A stretch of DNA of 64,000 bases from Plantago major (GCA_026545765.1 CM048842.1:72963871-73027870), one strand, 5' to 3'; counted from the first letter of the stretch, positions 1 through 12,339 are shown. Numbers and translations: made by a program. Notes: generated by a model not told the origin, from the sequence alone.

Positions 1-1769
1 ATAGATCCCACAGAAATTTTTTTTAAAAATAACTTTCAAGGTTCTACAATTCAAAAATACGTGTCAGTGAATCCAAAAGTACATGGATACTAAACTCACT
101 ACGAAAACCATAAGCGCCACACAAATAGTCCTAACCGATCATCAGTTTTCAAAACTACTAGCAAATAATTGTATGAACTCAAGCCTCAAACTTCATGAAA
201 GAGTGACCTACGAAACCAACTAAAGATCTTGCAGATTCCCATGCCATGTTAACGGAGGAAGTATTACGGAGACACTCTATTTAATGAAAGACAGGTTGAG
301 CAAAAGGATTGTCCTGAACTCATACATAAAACTATATGGGATCGGGACCCTGCCAGTCTCAATTAAATATAATAGCTGAGGTCTCATGCAATGCATAACA
401 AATTCCTCCTTTTTGCGAGAATCACAACTATTACTTTCTTTCCTTGGCAACAACCTTTTATAGGAGAGAGTCATCAAGAACATTGTAGATAGGACCAAAT
501 TTAGCAATCAAGCTCATTCAAAATATTCTTGCAGAAACGGTTCTTAAAGAAATTACGAGAGATCATCACGTGCGCCTTCCAATTAATCAAAGATCTTCCT
601 GGCCTAACAAATTATCGCATGGGCCTTCCACAAAATCAAGTGGGACGGAAAGGTCTATCTTATAGCGAACCCTACATGATCCTTCTTTGCCTCATGCACC
701 TCCCAAATTCATAAGAGTGCGAAAAAAGCTCTCTATTTATTGAATGGTTGAATCAGGATAATAAATATTAAGTTACGACAACTTATGGTTAGGTAACTAT
801 TTCATTGGAAATCCAGATGACGGAACTAAAGGATAACTAGCCCAACAATTCTATCAGATTTTGGTTAACTGAAAACGCCAGAATATGTTATAATCTAATA
901 TACGAGTATGTTATTTCCGAAAAAAGACAGGGCCACAAGGTTACAAGCATACAAACTCAGGAATAAAGTGAAGAAAGATAAACTGTGAAGTATGACTGCA
1001 ATTAAAAAGGAATAACATCTTATTATTAGACTGCGCGAATCTTACAGTAAAATAAATTGAATGGTTTAGAAATTTCAAAGGTGACGTCTCATATCCGGCG
1101 AATAACTAAAGCTACTGCTTTCTCACACGGCTTTCACGTCCAAAACAATTGACTTCAAGCAGCCTCCTCTGATAAATAAGGAATAGCACAGACTATGTAC
1201 AAATCATGATCAGACAATCCATTGCCATATCTATGCAAATGGAAAAGCAGGCTGCGTGTTACCATTTTGTGCTAATATTACGTGACATCCAGTCCTACTA
1301 CATCCTCATCGTTCACATTATTATAATCATCAGTAGCAGATCAATTTGTTCCACAGAAATGGCAGTCAATCGAAGCGAATTTGCACACACATGGTCAGCA
1401 AATATGAAAATTAGCATATATCAGATTTTCAAATCATCATCATCCAAATTCAAACCAATGCACTAAAGCAACACGAGCAAATCAGCCTTAATTCTAGCAC
1501 AATTCAATTCAACGAGACAGAAAACAGATCCTTCAAACAAACAGCACAAAATGCAGCTCAAGACACAGATCAAATGTGCTACGTTCCCGAATTTTACTCA
1601 CCACCAAAGCGCCAAGCAGCAATCTGCAAAAATACAAGCAGAAATGATTTTCCAAATCCGAAAAAATTAAATCAACACGCAATCGGAAATACATACACAA
1701 ACAAAAAACAAAATTTAAAAACCCTAGGCAATTCTCCAACAAATCAGAGGCGTGTTTAGATATACATAC
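1..1769 (-). other. Probable first intron of the minus-strand PLAC8-like gene
   Basis: AT-rich sequence with no ORF that I recognise on either strand. If the first exon at 1770-1869 is right, this stretch is its first intron, possibly with later exons I could not identify, and the gene continues off the left edge. I looked for the cysteine-rich PLAC8 core on the minus strand and did not see it. Confidence 0.4.
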
Positions 1770-1869
1770 ATGGCGGATCCTGTTGAATTGAGTGGGTGAG
1801 ATCGACATGCCAGAGGTTGCGGTAATTCTGGCGGAGCTGCATCTTGTCCAGGTGGGCTTGAGACGCCAT
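1770..1869 (-). CDS. PLAC8-motif protein, first coding exon only (partial)
   Basis: The minus strand reads ATG at 1869 and encodes 33 residues starting MASQAHLDKMQLRQNYRNLW, followed by a GTATGT splice donor at 1769. The exon stops after one base of the next codon. From memory this N-terminus resembles a plant PLAC8 (Cys-rich, DUF614-like) family whose members start MASQ.HL.KMQLRQNYRNLWH and continue with a Cys-rich membrane-associated core; the last residues before the splice (DPP plus a split codon) would fit the family's D-T-P-Y-C run. The core itself is off the window. Upstream, the minus strand shows a CT-rich leader and a weak TATA-like CAATAAAAACC about 100 bp before the ATG (near 1971-1983). 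PLAC8 proteins include cell-number regulators and cadmium-resistance proteins, but nothing here predicts the role. The family call rests on one short exon. Confidence 0.5.
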
Positions 1870-1989
1870 TTGAGCTCCTTTGTCAGTCAAAACCTGGAAG
1901 ATTTGATGGTTTTTGAGTGAGGAAGACGATAAAAAGGATTACCGAAAGGAAGAATTATTAGAGAAGACGAGGGGTTTTTATTGTAGAAA

Positions 1990-4571
1990 GAGAGAAACGC
2001 GTTTGTTTACATATTTCGATGTTATCAATCAGCGACTCTTCTGCTTGATTGCCGTTTTACGTGGAAATACAAGTTCCACCCGCTGACTTCACTTGTAATT
2101 TTGGTCAAGAATTGGAAAATTCTTTCATAGGCCAAGTTATTCATAATTGACATCTTAGGTTTTCAATAATGACATTAACGTTTGTTCTTTTGTTCGTATT
2201 TTTTCGAATTTACAATAGACGGTGTTCCAGTAGATTTATTTTTGTTAGAGCTATTGAACCGGGATTGGTACTCTGGATAAGTTTCAGACGATGTTGATTA
2301 TTGCGTTGAGTCAACAACGTTTTCAACAGTAAAGACAGCAGTGAACAATAACGAACAGAGCAGAGCAGTTTGCAGCGGATAAAAATACTGAACACCACAG
2401 ATAAATTCTACCTATTCTAGTTCGAAGACACTAAAGTAAATCTCAATCCTTAGAGATTACTCACAAGTGAATTCGATAACAATGCCTAGTAAACGCAAGG
2501 AAAAAAAAACTATCTCTCAATATGTTATGAATTCTGGCGTTCTGTTTGGAGAAGGAAAATATTCCTTAGTTAGATATCTCTAGATCTTTATTTCCTTCTT
2601 GCTTCTTATGTGCCCATAACTTGCCAAACTCTTTCCTTCTTTTTTAGATTGCATTCCTTGTGTCTAAAGCAAATCAAACTCCTTCCTTATTCTTCCAGCA
2701 AGCTCTTCCCTTGAGTTTTTCACGTTTGTTTGCTGGCATCTTCCAGATTTTTCAGATCTTCCAGATCTTTTCCTTAAGGCCCAAATCTGCCAAGTCCAAT
2801 CCATTGACTTATGTTGTAGTCCAACTTGTTATTTCCTACAAAATATCGATTCACAAACAACTACAATCGTTGAACCGGTTAATAAACGAAGAAAGGCAGG
2901 ATTAATAATAACAAGTGCAAATAAATTGCACTTTCAATTTTATATGTTATTCGGAAGTTGATTGTAATAAGACAATCAAGAGTGGTTGAAAGAGCAACTA
3001 GAAGTGCGCCAAAGACTATATAATACTATAAAGTGTTACATGGAAAACTTTGAACAATTATTTACCTAATTTCCATCGCTCGGTTTTGTTTGTCCCTTAG
3101 CTCGTCGATAAGTGGGATATGTGCTAGTTGGGATATGAGACTTGAGTTTGTTCCACATTTAAAAAGAATGGAAGGAAAAGGTAGTTTTAAAGGTATGCTT
3201 GAGTATACTTGTGTTTTCAAGTGTGTATTGTGGTTATGGAATTCTTGTTGGGGGGCGGATGGGGGCAAATCCAATGCGGGTTTGAACTTAGACCAAATCG
3301 AAATGGGACTGGGTGTGTGACTTTTTTTGCTACATATTTCAGCAGCTATATGAACCCTCTTCATCTCCATTTAATTGAGCACTTATTGCTATCCCTACTT
3401 CTCATGACTTTAAGTTCGAAGTAGTTGCTACTGCAACTTTTGGTGGTTAACTGATCATTAGTTTTCTTGTAACGAGTTGGAGTAGTGCAATCTCATCTTT
3501 GTACATTTGAATACGAATGCATATACTATCAATTTCTTTGCAGCTAAACTACAACAAAAAATAACATATTACTAACAATTAGAAACGCAGTGTTTGGGAT
3601 TAAATGAGTTTTGAAGTCGATGCATGATAATACACTAAAAAAATATTCTAGCAAATCCTCACATGTCATGAAAACAGTTAAACTTGAAACTTTTCAACGA
3701 ATCACTTCCAATCTAAACTTTTAGGAAGATTGATGAAATTTACGATTGGAAACTTCTCAGCTTCCAGCTACTACTGTTGGGAAGATTGATGAAATTTCCG
3801 ATTTTGGAAACTTCTCAACTTCCATGTTCACCTACTAGTGGCAAGTGCAGCCATGTAATTCTCAAGTCATTCCAAATGAACTTGGACGACTATTCCTTCT
3901 CTTGACTATACTTGTATAATTGGGCCATCAGTTACTTGTAAGTTTAGAATATAATAAATCGAAATAAACAAAATAAACAATACCCCGTCTCGAATAACTT
4001 CATAAATTATCATTCTTAACCATTCCATAAAACTTCAGATATAACTAAAAAAATACAAAGTCTTATAAAAGTCATACACATTTGTGAGAGTCCAAAAAGT
4101 CCATTTAGTTTTACATAAAAATTGTCTATGTTTTACATTTGTCCATTTTAATATTTTTTGCAGATTTGGATTGAGGGTGGATTTTTTTTAAGAATTGGAT
4201 CCGAATCCGGATTCGAAAACGGTTTTAGTATATGAGTCAATTTTTTAGGGTTTTTTTTTCACCTACTTCATTTCATTCTTCATGTTTCTATCTCTATCTT
4301 CCAATCTTTCTCTCTCTCTAAAACCACCACCCAACCACCACTAAATTCGTCGTAACTCCGTTGTCCGGCCACCAATACTAAATCTGATTGCATATTTGAG
4401 TAGCTGATGAGCCGATCTACCTTTCTATCGGTTTTGTTTTTCCGTTTTGTCGACTTTCAAAATTGTTGAACGGACTTTGAAGCTTTCCGGTTGTCTTCTC
4501 CAGCGAATCTCCGACTACTCAACACACATAAGTCATTACCTTGTCAGTTCCTCGATTTTCAGGTCACTTAT
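1990..4571. other. Non-coding intergenic region
   Basis: AT-rich DNA without a recognisable gene. Short ORFs (for example 2660-2905 and 3062-3370) have no family resemblance and no plausible codon pattern. It contains one local tandem duplication (3725-3826) and, near 4118-4150, the 'tgtctatgttt' motif that reappears in the minisatellite to the right of the CACTA element. That suggests the CACTA inserted into or next to this repeat. Confidence 0.5.
3725..3826. repeat. Imperfect two-unit tandem duplication
   Basis: Two copies of a roughly 50-bp unit lie back to back, each starting gaagattgatgaaatttncg and containing ggaaacttctcarcttcca. The copies differ by several substitutions and small indels, so the duplication is not recent. 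No coding role is seen. Confidence 0.6.
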
Positions 4572-4930
4572 CAGTACAAAAAATTCAATGTTTAGCGACG
4601 GATCCATCGCTAAATCCGTAGCGACGGATTTAGCAACGGATAATAAGTCCGTCCTTATTTTCTTCGTCAGAAGCCACTTTGTGATGAAATTATCCGTCGC
4701 TAATTTGTGACAGATTTAGCGGTGGATAATTTCGTTCTCCTTTTTGTGACGGATACTTATCCGTCTCTAATAAGGCGATTTTGCATTTATTTTAATTCCA
4801 TAATTCTGAGAGTTTTTGTGACGGATAATTATCCGTCACTATTTAGCGACGGATATAGCAACGGATTTTTTTTAATAATAAATTAAATCCAGGCTTAGAG
4901 ACGGATAATTTATCCGTCTCTAAATTTGCA
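4572..4930. repeat. CACTA left terminus and subterminal repeats
   Basis: After the degenerate terminal motif CAGTACAAAAAA come repeated GACGGAT and ATCCGTC units in both orientations, such as TAGCGACGGATTTAGC, spaced every 20-60 bp to about 4920. In En/Spm these subterminal arrays are bound by TNPA and bring the ends together. The terminal third base is changed from C to G relative to the right end. Confidence 0.85.
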
Positions 4931-5137
4931 GATTATTTTTTAAAAAAATAATAATTTTGATGCATGTTTTCATATTTCACCTGTTTCACAAATATAATCT
5001 ACGATAATAAATCCAAAATAATTAAATTGTATTAATTACAGAAAGCATTCGACGAATACAAATTATCCGTAATTAAATTAAATATCCGTAAATAAGCTAA
5101 AATAAGAAGTCAAGTGACAGAAAAACACAAGTCTAAA

Positions 5138-6838
5138 CTAACTATCTTGGGGCGGGGGCGGTGGGTACATGGCCATGAAAGCCTCCATCCGCAGCTGAAG
5201 TTGTCGGTATTCCTCCTGTGTTTTAGCTAGCTGCTCTTGCAAAGGATCGACCTCCATCCGCATATGTGCCTGCACATGTGCCTGCACCAACTCCGAGACC
5301 TGCTCCTGTGTGAAAATGGTGCTCTGGCTTGCTGGGATGCTGAGTGGCTAGGACCAGCCAGTGCAGGGCCGTAACTCCCCAATCCATATACTCGGCCCTT
5401 GTCGTCCATTAGGTTGACGGCTAAGAAGATGTTTTCTTCTTCAACTGTCAGCTCCCGACCGGCGATCCTCGCCTCCACCTCAGCCTGAAAATCATAAAGT
5501 GCATATACCATGAGTTACAGTTTTCAAAATAACTTATACTACACAAATATGAACTTTAACAAAAGAAACGTACCGCAATAGCCTCGGACCGTTTGTCCAC
5601 CCATATGTTGTCCTTCAACTTGGCTCTTTTAAAGTGCGCTAGCGCGGTCTTCTCCTTCCCAACCTCCGCCTGAAGAACATATATATATATGTAAACAGTT
5701 AGCTAGTAAGTGTGTAGAAATTAAACACAAAACACATGTACAAATAAACTGACAAATAAGATGTACACTAACCGCTATACGGTGATCCGTAGCCACAGCT
5801 CGCGACCCATAGTTGTGCCTGGCCACCCCGGTACCATCAGACGGTTCTCCCTGTTTTGGGTCGCAGCCTGAATGTTCTCCTTCCTTCTCCAGTATTCCAA
5901 CCAATGCTCCCACTCGTCCTCTCCCATCCATATTGGCATCTTGCGTTTTCTTATAACATCGCTAATCATCTTCCTATACAAATCTGACCCCAGCGTCTCG
6001 AAGACAGGCCACAGTCGGGGAACCAAGGCATTGGGAATGAAGTCGTCTTTCTACAACAATTCCACACAACATCCAAATTGCATAACGTAAATAAAGACAA
6101 CAATTTAATAAGATAACACAATAGATTCAATGATGACTAACATATCACCCAAGTTCAGTAGCTAACATAACACTCACATTGTCCTAAAATTTACTAACAC
6201 AATGGTGTCTAACATATCACCCAAGTTCAATGGCTAACATACCACTCACATATAGTGGCTAACATACCACTCACATTAAAACAACGATTAAAACAACAAA
6301 TAAAGAAATGTCAAATTTAAACTTACCCGCAACTCATCAAAGTACTCTACCTTCATCCGGTCCGAGATCTTCGACCACTTCTCGCCGCCCGGGATCTCCC
6401 TCTTGGCCTTGATTGCGTCACTGAGTTTTCCAGAAGCATCGGCAGGCCATAACCTGTTATCAATGTATAAGATACAAGAAACGAATACTAATTAGTATAG
6501 TACAACAATGAAGTGACATAAATTATTTTAAGTTATGTTCTATATACAAATGCATAATACTTACTTCGATGGGCCGTTAGGGAACAGCACAGGCTTCCCC
6601 TGCCAAATCGCTCCGGGTGTATACTCGGTATAAGGACACCCGTCATCTGGTAAGTTACCCCAGACTGATGTCGAGCCCCTGCTCGAACTCGGTGGGGTCT
6701 CAGAAACTGCAGACCGGCTGCTCTGACTCTGACACTCAAACTCCTCTTCGGATGAAACTCTGCCGACTACCTCCTTTGGCTACCACTGTGCAACCCTCTA
6801 CATGAGGGAGGAACGTATGTAGGTTTCCTATGTTGCGG
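5138..6838 (-). pseudogene. CACTA second gene, Transposase_24 (TNPA-like) protein, probably broken
   Basis: On the minus strand coding blocks run from about 6838 (ATG directly after a TTTTTGCAG acceptor-like sequence) to a stop at 5138-5140. Recognisable parts are a proline/serine-rich N-terminal region with the segment PGAIWQGKPVLFPNGPSK (near 6545-6630), a block near 6330-6420 with REIPGGEKWSKISDRMK, then KMPIWMGEDEWEHWLEYWRR near 5880-5950, and a C-terminal tail with a glutamine-rich helix and five consecutive prolines (MYPPPPPQDS, 5140-5230). This order is typical of the plant Transposase_24 (Ptta/En/Spm) family. Introns separate several blocks, with gtaa/ag-like borders. An in-frame stop near 6770 in the start exon suggests decay, although another start exon is possible. 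It would act as the accessory DNA-binding protein. Confidence 0.65.
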
Positions 6839-6957
6839 CATCTGCAAAAACATGCAACAAATACAAGAAAAATGTGTTAGTATACAACTGCATGTAAAAC
6901 ATATACATTTGACTCTTAATAAATCACAAACACTTGGTATTATCAATAACTAACTAA

Positions 6958-6960
<3 letters not shown>

Positions 6961-7021
<61 letters not shown>

Positions 7022-7031
7022 CACGCACACA
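6961..7031. repeat. (TA)n(CA)n microsatellite
   Basis: About 50 bp of perfect AT dinucleotides (6961-7010) followed by a short CA-rich tract, lying in an intron or spacer between the two CACTA gene regions. Confidence 0.95.
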
Positions 7032-7040
7032 TATAATCTA

Positions 7041-7729
7041 CTACCATACACACATACCCTCGGCGTCCTCGTCTGTGGTTAAGTCTACATACTGGTCCTC
7101 GTGGAGCTCTATGAATTCATCACGAGCCTGTACATGAGTTTTTGCTTGTTCATCGACAACCTCTTCTTGGTACGAGTTAGTAATTGAGTCGTCTTTCTCA
7201 ACGTACTCCACTTTGGAGCGAGCATGTATAGGTATCGCAGCCAACCAGTCCGCCTTATCGCGTTTCCTGCTTGGATATTCAAGAAACACCACTTGGCGTG
7301 CTTGAATCATCAAGATAAATGGTTCGTACTTACAGTACCTCTTCTTATGGTTTATGTCCACCATTTCATACTGCTCATTCTTCTTCGTACCAAGTGGAGT
7401 AGGATCATACCAGTCAACATCAAACAGAAAAGTTCTTTTCAAGGGCACACCGGGATATTAAGGCGCAAAATTCGTTTAAGCTTCCCGTAGAAATCATACA
7501 AATCAGCTGCTCCTTGATCTTGCCCCCTGACACACACCCCACAATTGCTTGTAGCCATGGCCGTGTTAGAGTTATTCGTGTGGAACCTAAGGCCATTTAC
7601 TATGTAAGATAAGAATGTGGAGACCTTTCTATATGGTCTCTCTGCTAGAGCTAGTAAGTAAGGACATGTGACATTGTTGACAGGATCTCGGACATACTGC
7701 TTGAACCAATCTGGAAATTCTGATTCCAA
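7041..7729 (-). pseudogene. CACTA transposase 3' module (DUF4216-like)
   Basis: Two adjoining minus-strand reading frames carry the DUF4216 domain that follows TNP2 and DUF4218 in plant CACTA elements. The frame at 7439-7729 holds VSTFLSYIVNGLRFHTNNSN and SNCGVCVRGQDQGAADLYDF. The frame at 7041-7448 holds RTFLFDVDWYDPTPLGTK, DINHKKRYCKYEPFIL and QARQVVFLEYPS. The two frames overlap but are out of register, so a frameshift is present near 7440. After the domain the sequence becomes acidic. The biochemical role of DUF4216 is not known to me; its partners are the transposase domains upstream. Confidence 0.75.
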
Positions 7730-8045
7730 CTTCTCTTCAAGAAGATCTTTAAGCGTGTCATCTGCAATTATTGGATTCTTCTCTTGACAACGCTCTTTAA
7801 AAACACTGTGGACAGGATGATATGATTAAATACTAGGATTTTAGTTAAAAGTTCAATTTTAGCTGTTATAATAAGAAAGGTTCTCACCCAGCAAATATCA
7901 CCATAAATTTGTCAACATCAGCACAATTCGCGAGGACATAATAGTGAGTTGCTTTCAGCTCCTTATCCGTCAGACATTCTTTCTTTTCTTGTCTCATAGG
8001 TCTCCTTGAGACCCTAAATATTGAAATGGCAACGTCATCATCCTC

Positions 8046-10566
8046 TTAAACTTCGAATGTGCCTGCGTTTCGAGACGGCCTAGATGCCTTTGTCGGGACG
8101 TGGTCCTCAAGGTAATAGGAGCAGAAGGTTGCAGTTTCCTCTCGCACGTACGCGTTGGCAATTGATCCCTCAGGCCTACCTTTGTTCTTGACATATTTCT
8201 TCAATTTTCCTAAGTACATGTAATACATATTCAGGTAAGAAAGTGTAACTTAGGAAAATTCAGACATTTTAAGTATATGATTGCAATTATTTCACACCTC
8301 TCAAATGGATACATCCATCGATACTGAACCGGTCCAGCAAGCCTCGCTTCATGTGGGAGGTGAACCGGCCGGCAAGTGCTCCATAAAATCAAAGAAGCTC
8401 GGTGGAAAGATACGCTCGAGCTTGCATAGAATCAATGGTATGTTACTTTCAAGATTTGCTAACACTTGATCATCAATCACCCTTGTGCATAAATTCTTGA
8501 AAAATAAGCTCAGCTCGGTGAGAGCGATCCAGACAGGTTTAGGTAGCAGTTCTTTAAATGCAATCGGAATAAGTCTCTCCATAAACACATGATAGTCGTG
8601 GCTCTTCATCCCATACATCTTTGTCTTCTTCAAATCCACACACCGCCCCCAATTTCGAGGCGTAATTGTCGGAGAACTTCAATGCCCTCACCGAATCAAA
8701 CATTTTTGTCCTAGATTCATTGTCAATTGTGTAGCATGCCTTGGGCCACTTACCTTCATCATTCCTCTTTGTCAACTCTGGCCTTTTACACCATGTATCC
8801 AACCCGGCTCCAGATTTAACGGTATCCTTTGTTTTTTCGGGAATGTTGCAAATTGTGTTGAAGCAGTTCTCGAACATGTTCTTCTCAATGTGCATGAAAG
8901 CCAACATGTGACGTATAAGAAGACTGCTCCAATAAGGCAAGTTCCAGAAGATGATTCTCTTCTTCCATCCACATTTGTCGGCAATTTTCTTGTTATGCTT
9001 CTCCCACCCAAGTTCAGTCACTTTCATAAGACCCAGCCTATCAATCTCCGCAAGTATTTGTGCACCAGAAAGTTGTCTCGGGGGGCCTTTCTTTTCTACT
9101 TTGTTTTTCATGAATTGATCCCTGTTCTTCCTGAACGGATGGTTACTTGGTAGAAACCTACGATGACAGTCTAACCAAGATTCCTTTCCGCTATCCTTCA
9201 GTCTAAATGCATCAGTATCCTCCAAACAATGTGGACAAGCAAATTTCCCGCGGTTTTCCTTCCAGATAGCATGGAGTACGCAAGAAAATCACTCACGGTC
9301 CACAGTAGTGCTGCTCTCAAGGTAAAGTTCTTCTTGGTTGACACATCATATGCAGGGATACCATTCTCCCACACATCATATGCAGGGCACCAACACAGTT
9401 AAGAACATGAATGGTTCCTTCATGCACTCACCGGGGGGCAGGTTGTACGGTAGCATCACTGGCTAACAAGAGTACTTCCGTTCACTTCCAAACGGGTTAA
9501 AACCATCCGTACAAAGACCCAATCGTACATTTCTAGACTCGGCTGAAAACTCCGGATATGTCTTGTCAAACTCTTTCCATGACGGTGAGTCTGATGGATG
9601 CTCCAATCTACCCTTGCATCTGCCGGGATTACTCTCTCCTTGTGCCACCGCATTTTATCGGCACAAGCACTTGAAGCGTACAACCTCTTTAAACGAGGTG
9701 CTAGAGGGAAGTACCACATTTTCTTATGTGGGAGATTTTTCTTTTGGCATTTCTTTTCGGCCCCCTCCTTGTAACACTTGTAGCGGCCCTTACCACAGAA
9801 CTTGCACTCTAGTAGATCTACATCCTCCCCCAATAGATCATGCACATATCCGGACAACAGTCTATGGTTTCAATATGCAACCCCACCCCCCGTATATTTT
9901 TCTTCGCTTGGTAAAAGTTTGTGGGAACTAGGTTTTCTTCAGGGCAACACTCAGATAACAGTTGTAGGTAATTATTGAAGCTCACTTCATATTGGGCACC
10001 CTCGGCCTTACAACTCATTAGCCGAGACAACAAAGACAACTCGGTGTGCTTCTTACACCCCGGCCAAATTGGCTTCTTCGCTAATTCCAACAAGTCAAAT
10101 AACACCTGATCCTGATCCTCGGGATTCAGTGGCTCCTCCACCCCCCTCGGTTTCAGTTGTAAACTCTGGGCCCGCAACATTAAACACCATTTCTTCAAAC
10201 CGGTCATGAAAAGCATCAGATGTAGCCGTATTTTGAGTACTAGATTTCTCATTTTGCTTTTTTCTTCGACACTTCCTAGTATGCTCATTTGACATGAACG
10301 GTGTTGTTGTCTCACCATGATGATTCCATACCTCATACTGAGGCACGAACCCATTACGTTTCAAGTGCTCGACTACCGTTGTAGGAGGCAAATATTGCAT
10401 GTTCCTACATTTGTTCAATTTACAAGGGCACTTTATCATCTCCTGCTCAAACAAGCAGTCTGTGTCTGAGAAAATGCGATAAAGGCTTCAACCCCTTCCA
10501 CAAAACTAGACTGAATTCTGCTATTAACAATGCGACAGTACATCCATGAACGATCGGGATTCATTG
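8046..10566 (-). pseudogene. CACTA TNP2-like transposase (Transposase_21 plus DUF4218), frameshifted
   Basis: Minus-strand order. The Transpos_assoc N-terminus is at 10440-10566 (MNPDRSWMYCRIVNSRI, then CPCKLNKCRNMQYLP and a GF.P.Y..W..HGE motif). The TNP2 body starts near 10110 (KKPIWPGCKKHTELSLLSRL, then VPTNFYQAKK, then CPDMCMIYWG). It continues through CKFCGKGRYK and HKKMWYFPLAPRLKRLYAS near 9690-9820, DARVDW and EFDKTYPEFSAESRNVRLGL near 9480-9610, and LAFMHIEKNMFENCFNT near 8880-8910. DUF4218 follows from 8640, with VFMERLIPIAFKELLP and CKLERIFPPSFFDFMEHLP; an intron (about 8297-8208) sits before YLGKLKKYVKNKGRPEGSI. The reading frame changes at several places (near 10230, 9830, 9600 and 9230-9480), so no intact transposase is encoded. 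Confidence 0.9.
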
Positions 10567-10607
10567 GATGATTAACCTGACACGTCTGAATTTATTAGAT
10601 TTATAAC

Positions 10608-11361
10608 GGGAAAAGTACAGATACTACCCCTTAAATTGACCCTAATTTCAGATTCACCCCGGATTGGCTAAATTACAGATAGACCCATTTTTTTTACAAA
10701 GGCCAAATTCAATAATTACAACCAGCCCCAAAAGTCAACTTTTTCTCCTATTTTTATTTTCTTTATAATTCCATAATTATATTAGTTTTAGTTTATTACA
10801 AAATAAGCCCTAACAATTTTTATAAAAAGATACCCAAAAATTTTAATTATTAAAATTTTAACGCTCTTCTCCACCACCCATCTTCTTCCCCACCACCACA
10901 CCACCACCACCACCACCCATCTTCTTCCCCACCACCAACACCGCCACGCCACCACCACACCACCACCGACACCACCAACATGGAAGATCTGTAATTACAG
11001 ATACAGATCTTCCATGGCGGAAGCTTTGAGTTCCGCCATGGAAGCTCCTTTTCCGGCAGTGGTGTGGTGGGTGGTGTTGGCGGTGGGGAAGAAGATGGGT
11101 GGGTTATTTATGTTAGTTAATAAGTTTTGGGGATTGTTTAAAAATATTTTGGGTTATTTTTGTAAGTTATAAAATATTAGAGCCAAGTATGTAATAAAAT
11201 AAAACTTATAAATTGCAACTGAGTCCATTTAATTTAATTTTCCTTTATTTTTTGTTTGGTCAACTCAAAAATGGGGATTTGGACCTATCTGTAATTGTTG
11301 CCAATCTAGGGACAAATCTGTAATTGGGCCAAATTTAATGGGAACCATAGGTAATTCGCTC
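10608..11361. mobile_element. Non-autonomous Mutator-like (MULE) foldback element
   Basis: The 754-bp element is bounded by a perfect 9-bp direct repeat ATTTATAAC (10599-10607 and 11362-11370), the target-site length of Mutator-like elements. Its ends form long terminal inverted repeats: the left end starts GGGAAAAGTACAGATACTAC and the right end, inverted, starts GAGCGAATTACCTATGG. Similarity continues for at least 80 bp, for example ATTGGC..A.ATTACAGATAG in both. The interior has a CCACCA-rich tract and a palindrome around 10978-11050 (catggaagatctg / cagatcttccatg). There is no coding capacity, so it would need a MULE transposase in trans. It lies just upstream of the TNP2 start inside the CACTA element and is therefore younger. 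Confidence 0.88.
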
Positions 11362-11370
11362 ATTTATAAC

Positions 11371-12049
11371 TATACGCATTACGTATTGAATTTCATTACA
11401 ATTTCAATTCCTGGTCTATAATTACATTGTTAGTTATAATACGTTTAAAATTTTATGAATTACATGCATTTTACATTTAAAATTTATTTTTATAAATTTC
11501 AAATTTCCAGTTAACTATTAAAATAATGAATTGTAGATTAAAATAGTAGTAATTCTTTCTAAGTTAACACGAGCCAATTATACTACAAACACCAAAATCA
11601 CTAAATGGTCTCCAAATATTCAACCAAATCTTACTAGTCCTACTACATATACGAAAATATCAAATTAAATACCATACATACTTACAAACATCCTAACATG
11701 ATACTAACAATTCAATTTCACAATAAATCTATCAATTGCACAACCTCAAACTTAACCCACTACTTAATATAAGCTAAACTAGCTAGTAGAAACTTCTAAA
11801 AACATACAATTGCTCGAAATTAGCAAAATTCCTAAATTTAACAAAGTAAGGGTTTTAGACTTCAATTACGGAAAAGAAATTGAATGGCCACCCGAGTTCC
11901 TTGTTCAACGAGCTTCGAAAAGAGTCCAAGATTGACCGGAATGGTGGAGTTTTGATCGGAGTTGGGCAATTGGTGAAAATGGGGAAGAAGAGGAAGAAAG
12001 AAGAAGCAGAAGTGAAATGGGGAAAAAGAAAGCTTCTGCCCATTTTCTA
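11371..12049 (-). other. CACTA 5' region without recognisable coding sequence
   Basis: AT-rich sequence between the MULE and the right subterminal repeats. In the transcription direction of the transposon (minus) this is upstream of the TNP2 start, so it probably holds the transposon promoter and leader. No family match is seen in the small ORF at 11855-12043. Confidence 0.4.
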
Positions 12050-12310
12050 ACAGGTTTAGTGACGGATAGCCTTATTCGTCGTTAACTACTATTTTTTTTT
12101 TTAATTTAGTCAACCTAATTAGCGACGGATTATCTATCCGTCTCTAATTAGAGACGGATAAAACAATCCGTCGCTAATTAGAGACAGATAGATAATCGTC
12201 GCTAAATTGCTCAATCCGCCGCTAGTCCTTAGCGATTCGTCGCTATTTAGCGACAGATATATAATATACGTCGCTAAAATCCGTCTTAATATGACAGTTT
12301 TCTTGTAGTG
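12050..12310. repeat. CACTA right terminus and subterminal repeats
   Basis: Dense direct and inverted copies of the GACGGAT/ATCCGTC motif (12058-12290) end in the canonical terminal sequence that reads CACTACAAGAAAAC on the minus strand. The TAT flank at 12311-12313 matches the left flank. Confidence 0.9.
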
Positions 12311-12339
12311 TATGTTTTTCCAAATTTCGTTTAATTTTT

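Larger units (their letters stand above)
4572..12310 (-). mobile_element. CACTA (En/Spm-type) DNA transposon, degenerate
   Basis: The right end, read inward on the minus strand, starts CACTACAAGAAAACTG; the left end starts CAGTACAAAAAATTC. The ends are flanked by the 3-bp target duplication TAT (4569-4571 and 12311-12313), as expected for CACTA elements. Both termini carry many direct and inverted copies of a TAGCGACGGAT-type motif, the usual subterminal repeats where the TNPA protein binds. Inside, all on the minus strand, are remains of a TNP2-like transposase, DUF4218 and DUF4216 modules and a Transposase_24-like protein, the standard gene content of plant CACTA elements. The element is about 7.7 kb including a 754-bp Mutator-like insert. 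The left terminus has CAGTA instead of CACTA and the genes have frameshifts, so it is probably immobile. Confidence 0.9.

Noticed and set aside
2660-3424. Several ORFs of 60-100 codons
   Set aside because: Low-complexity or unrecognisable, overlapping each other on both strands; no support for coding.
9341-9387. Short direct repeat acacatcatatgcaggg in the CACTA transposase
   Set aside because: A small local duplication inside a decayed gene, without further meaning.
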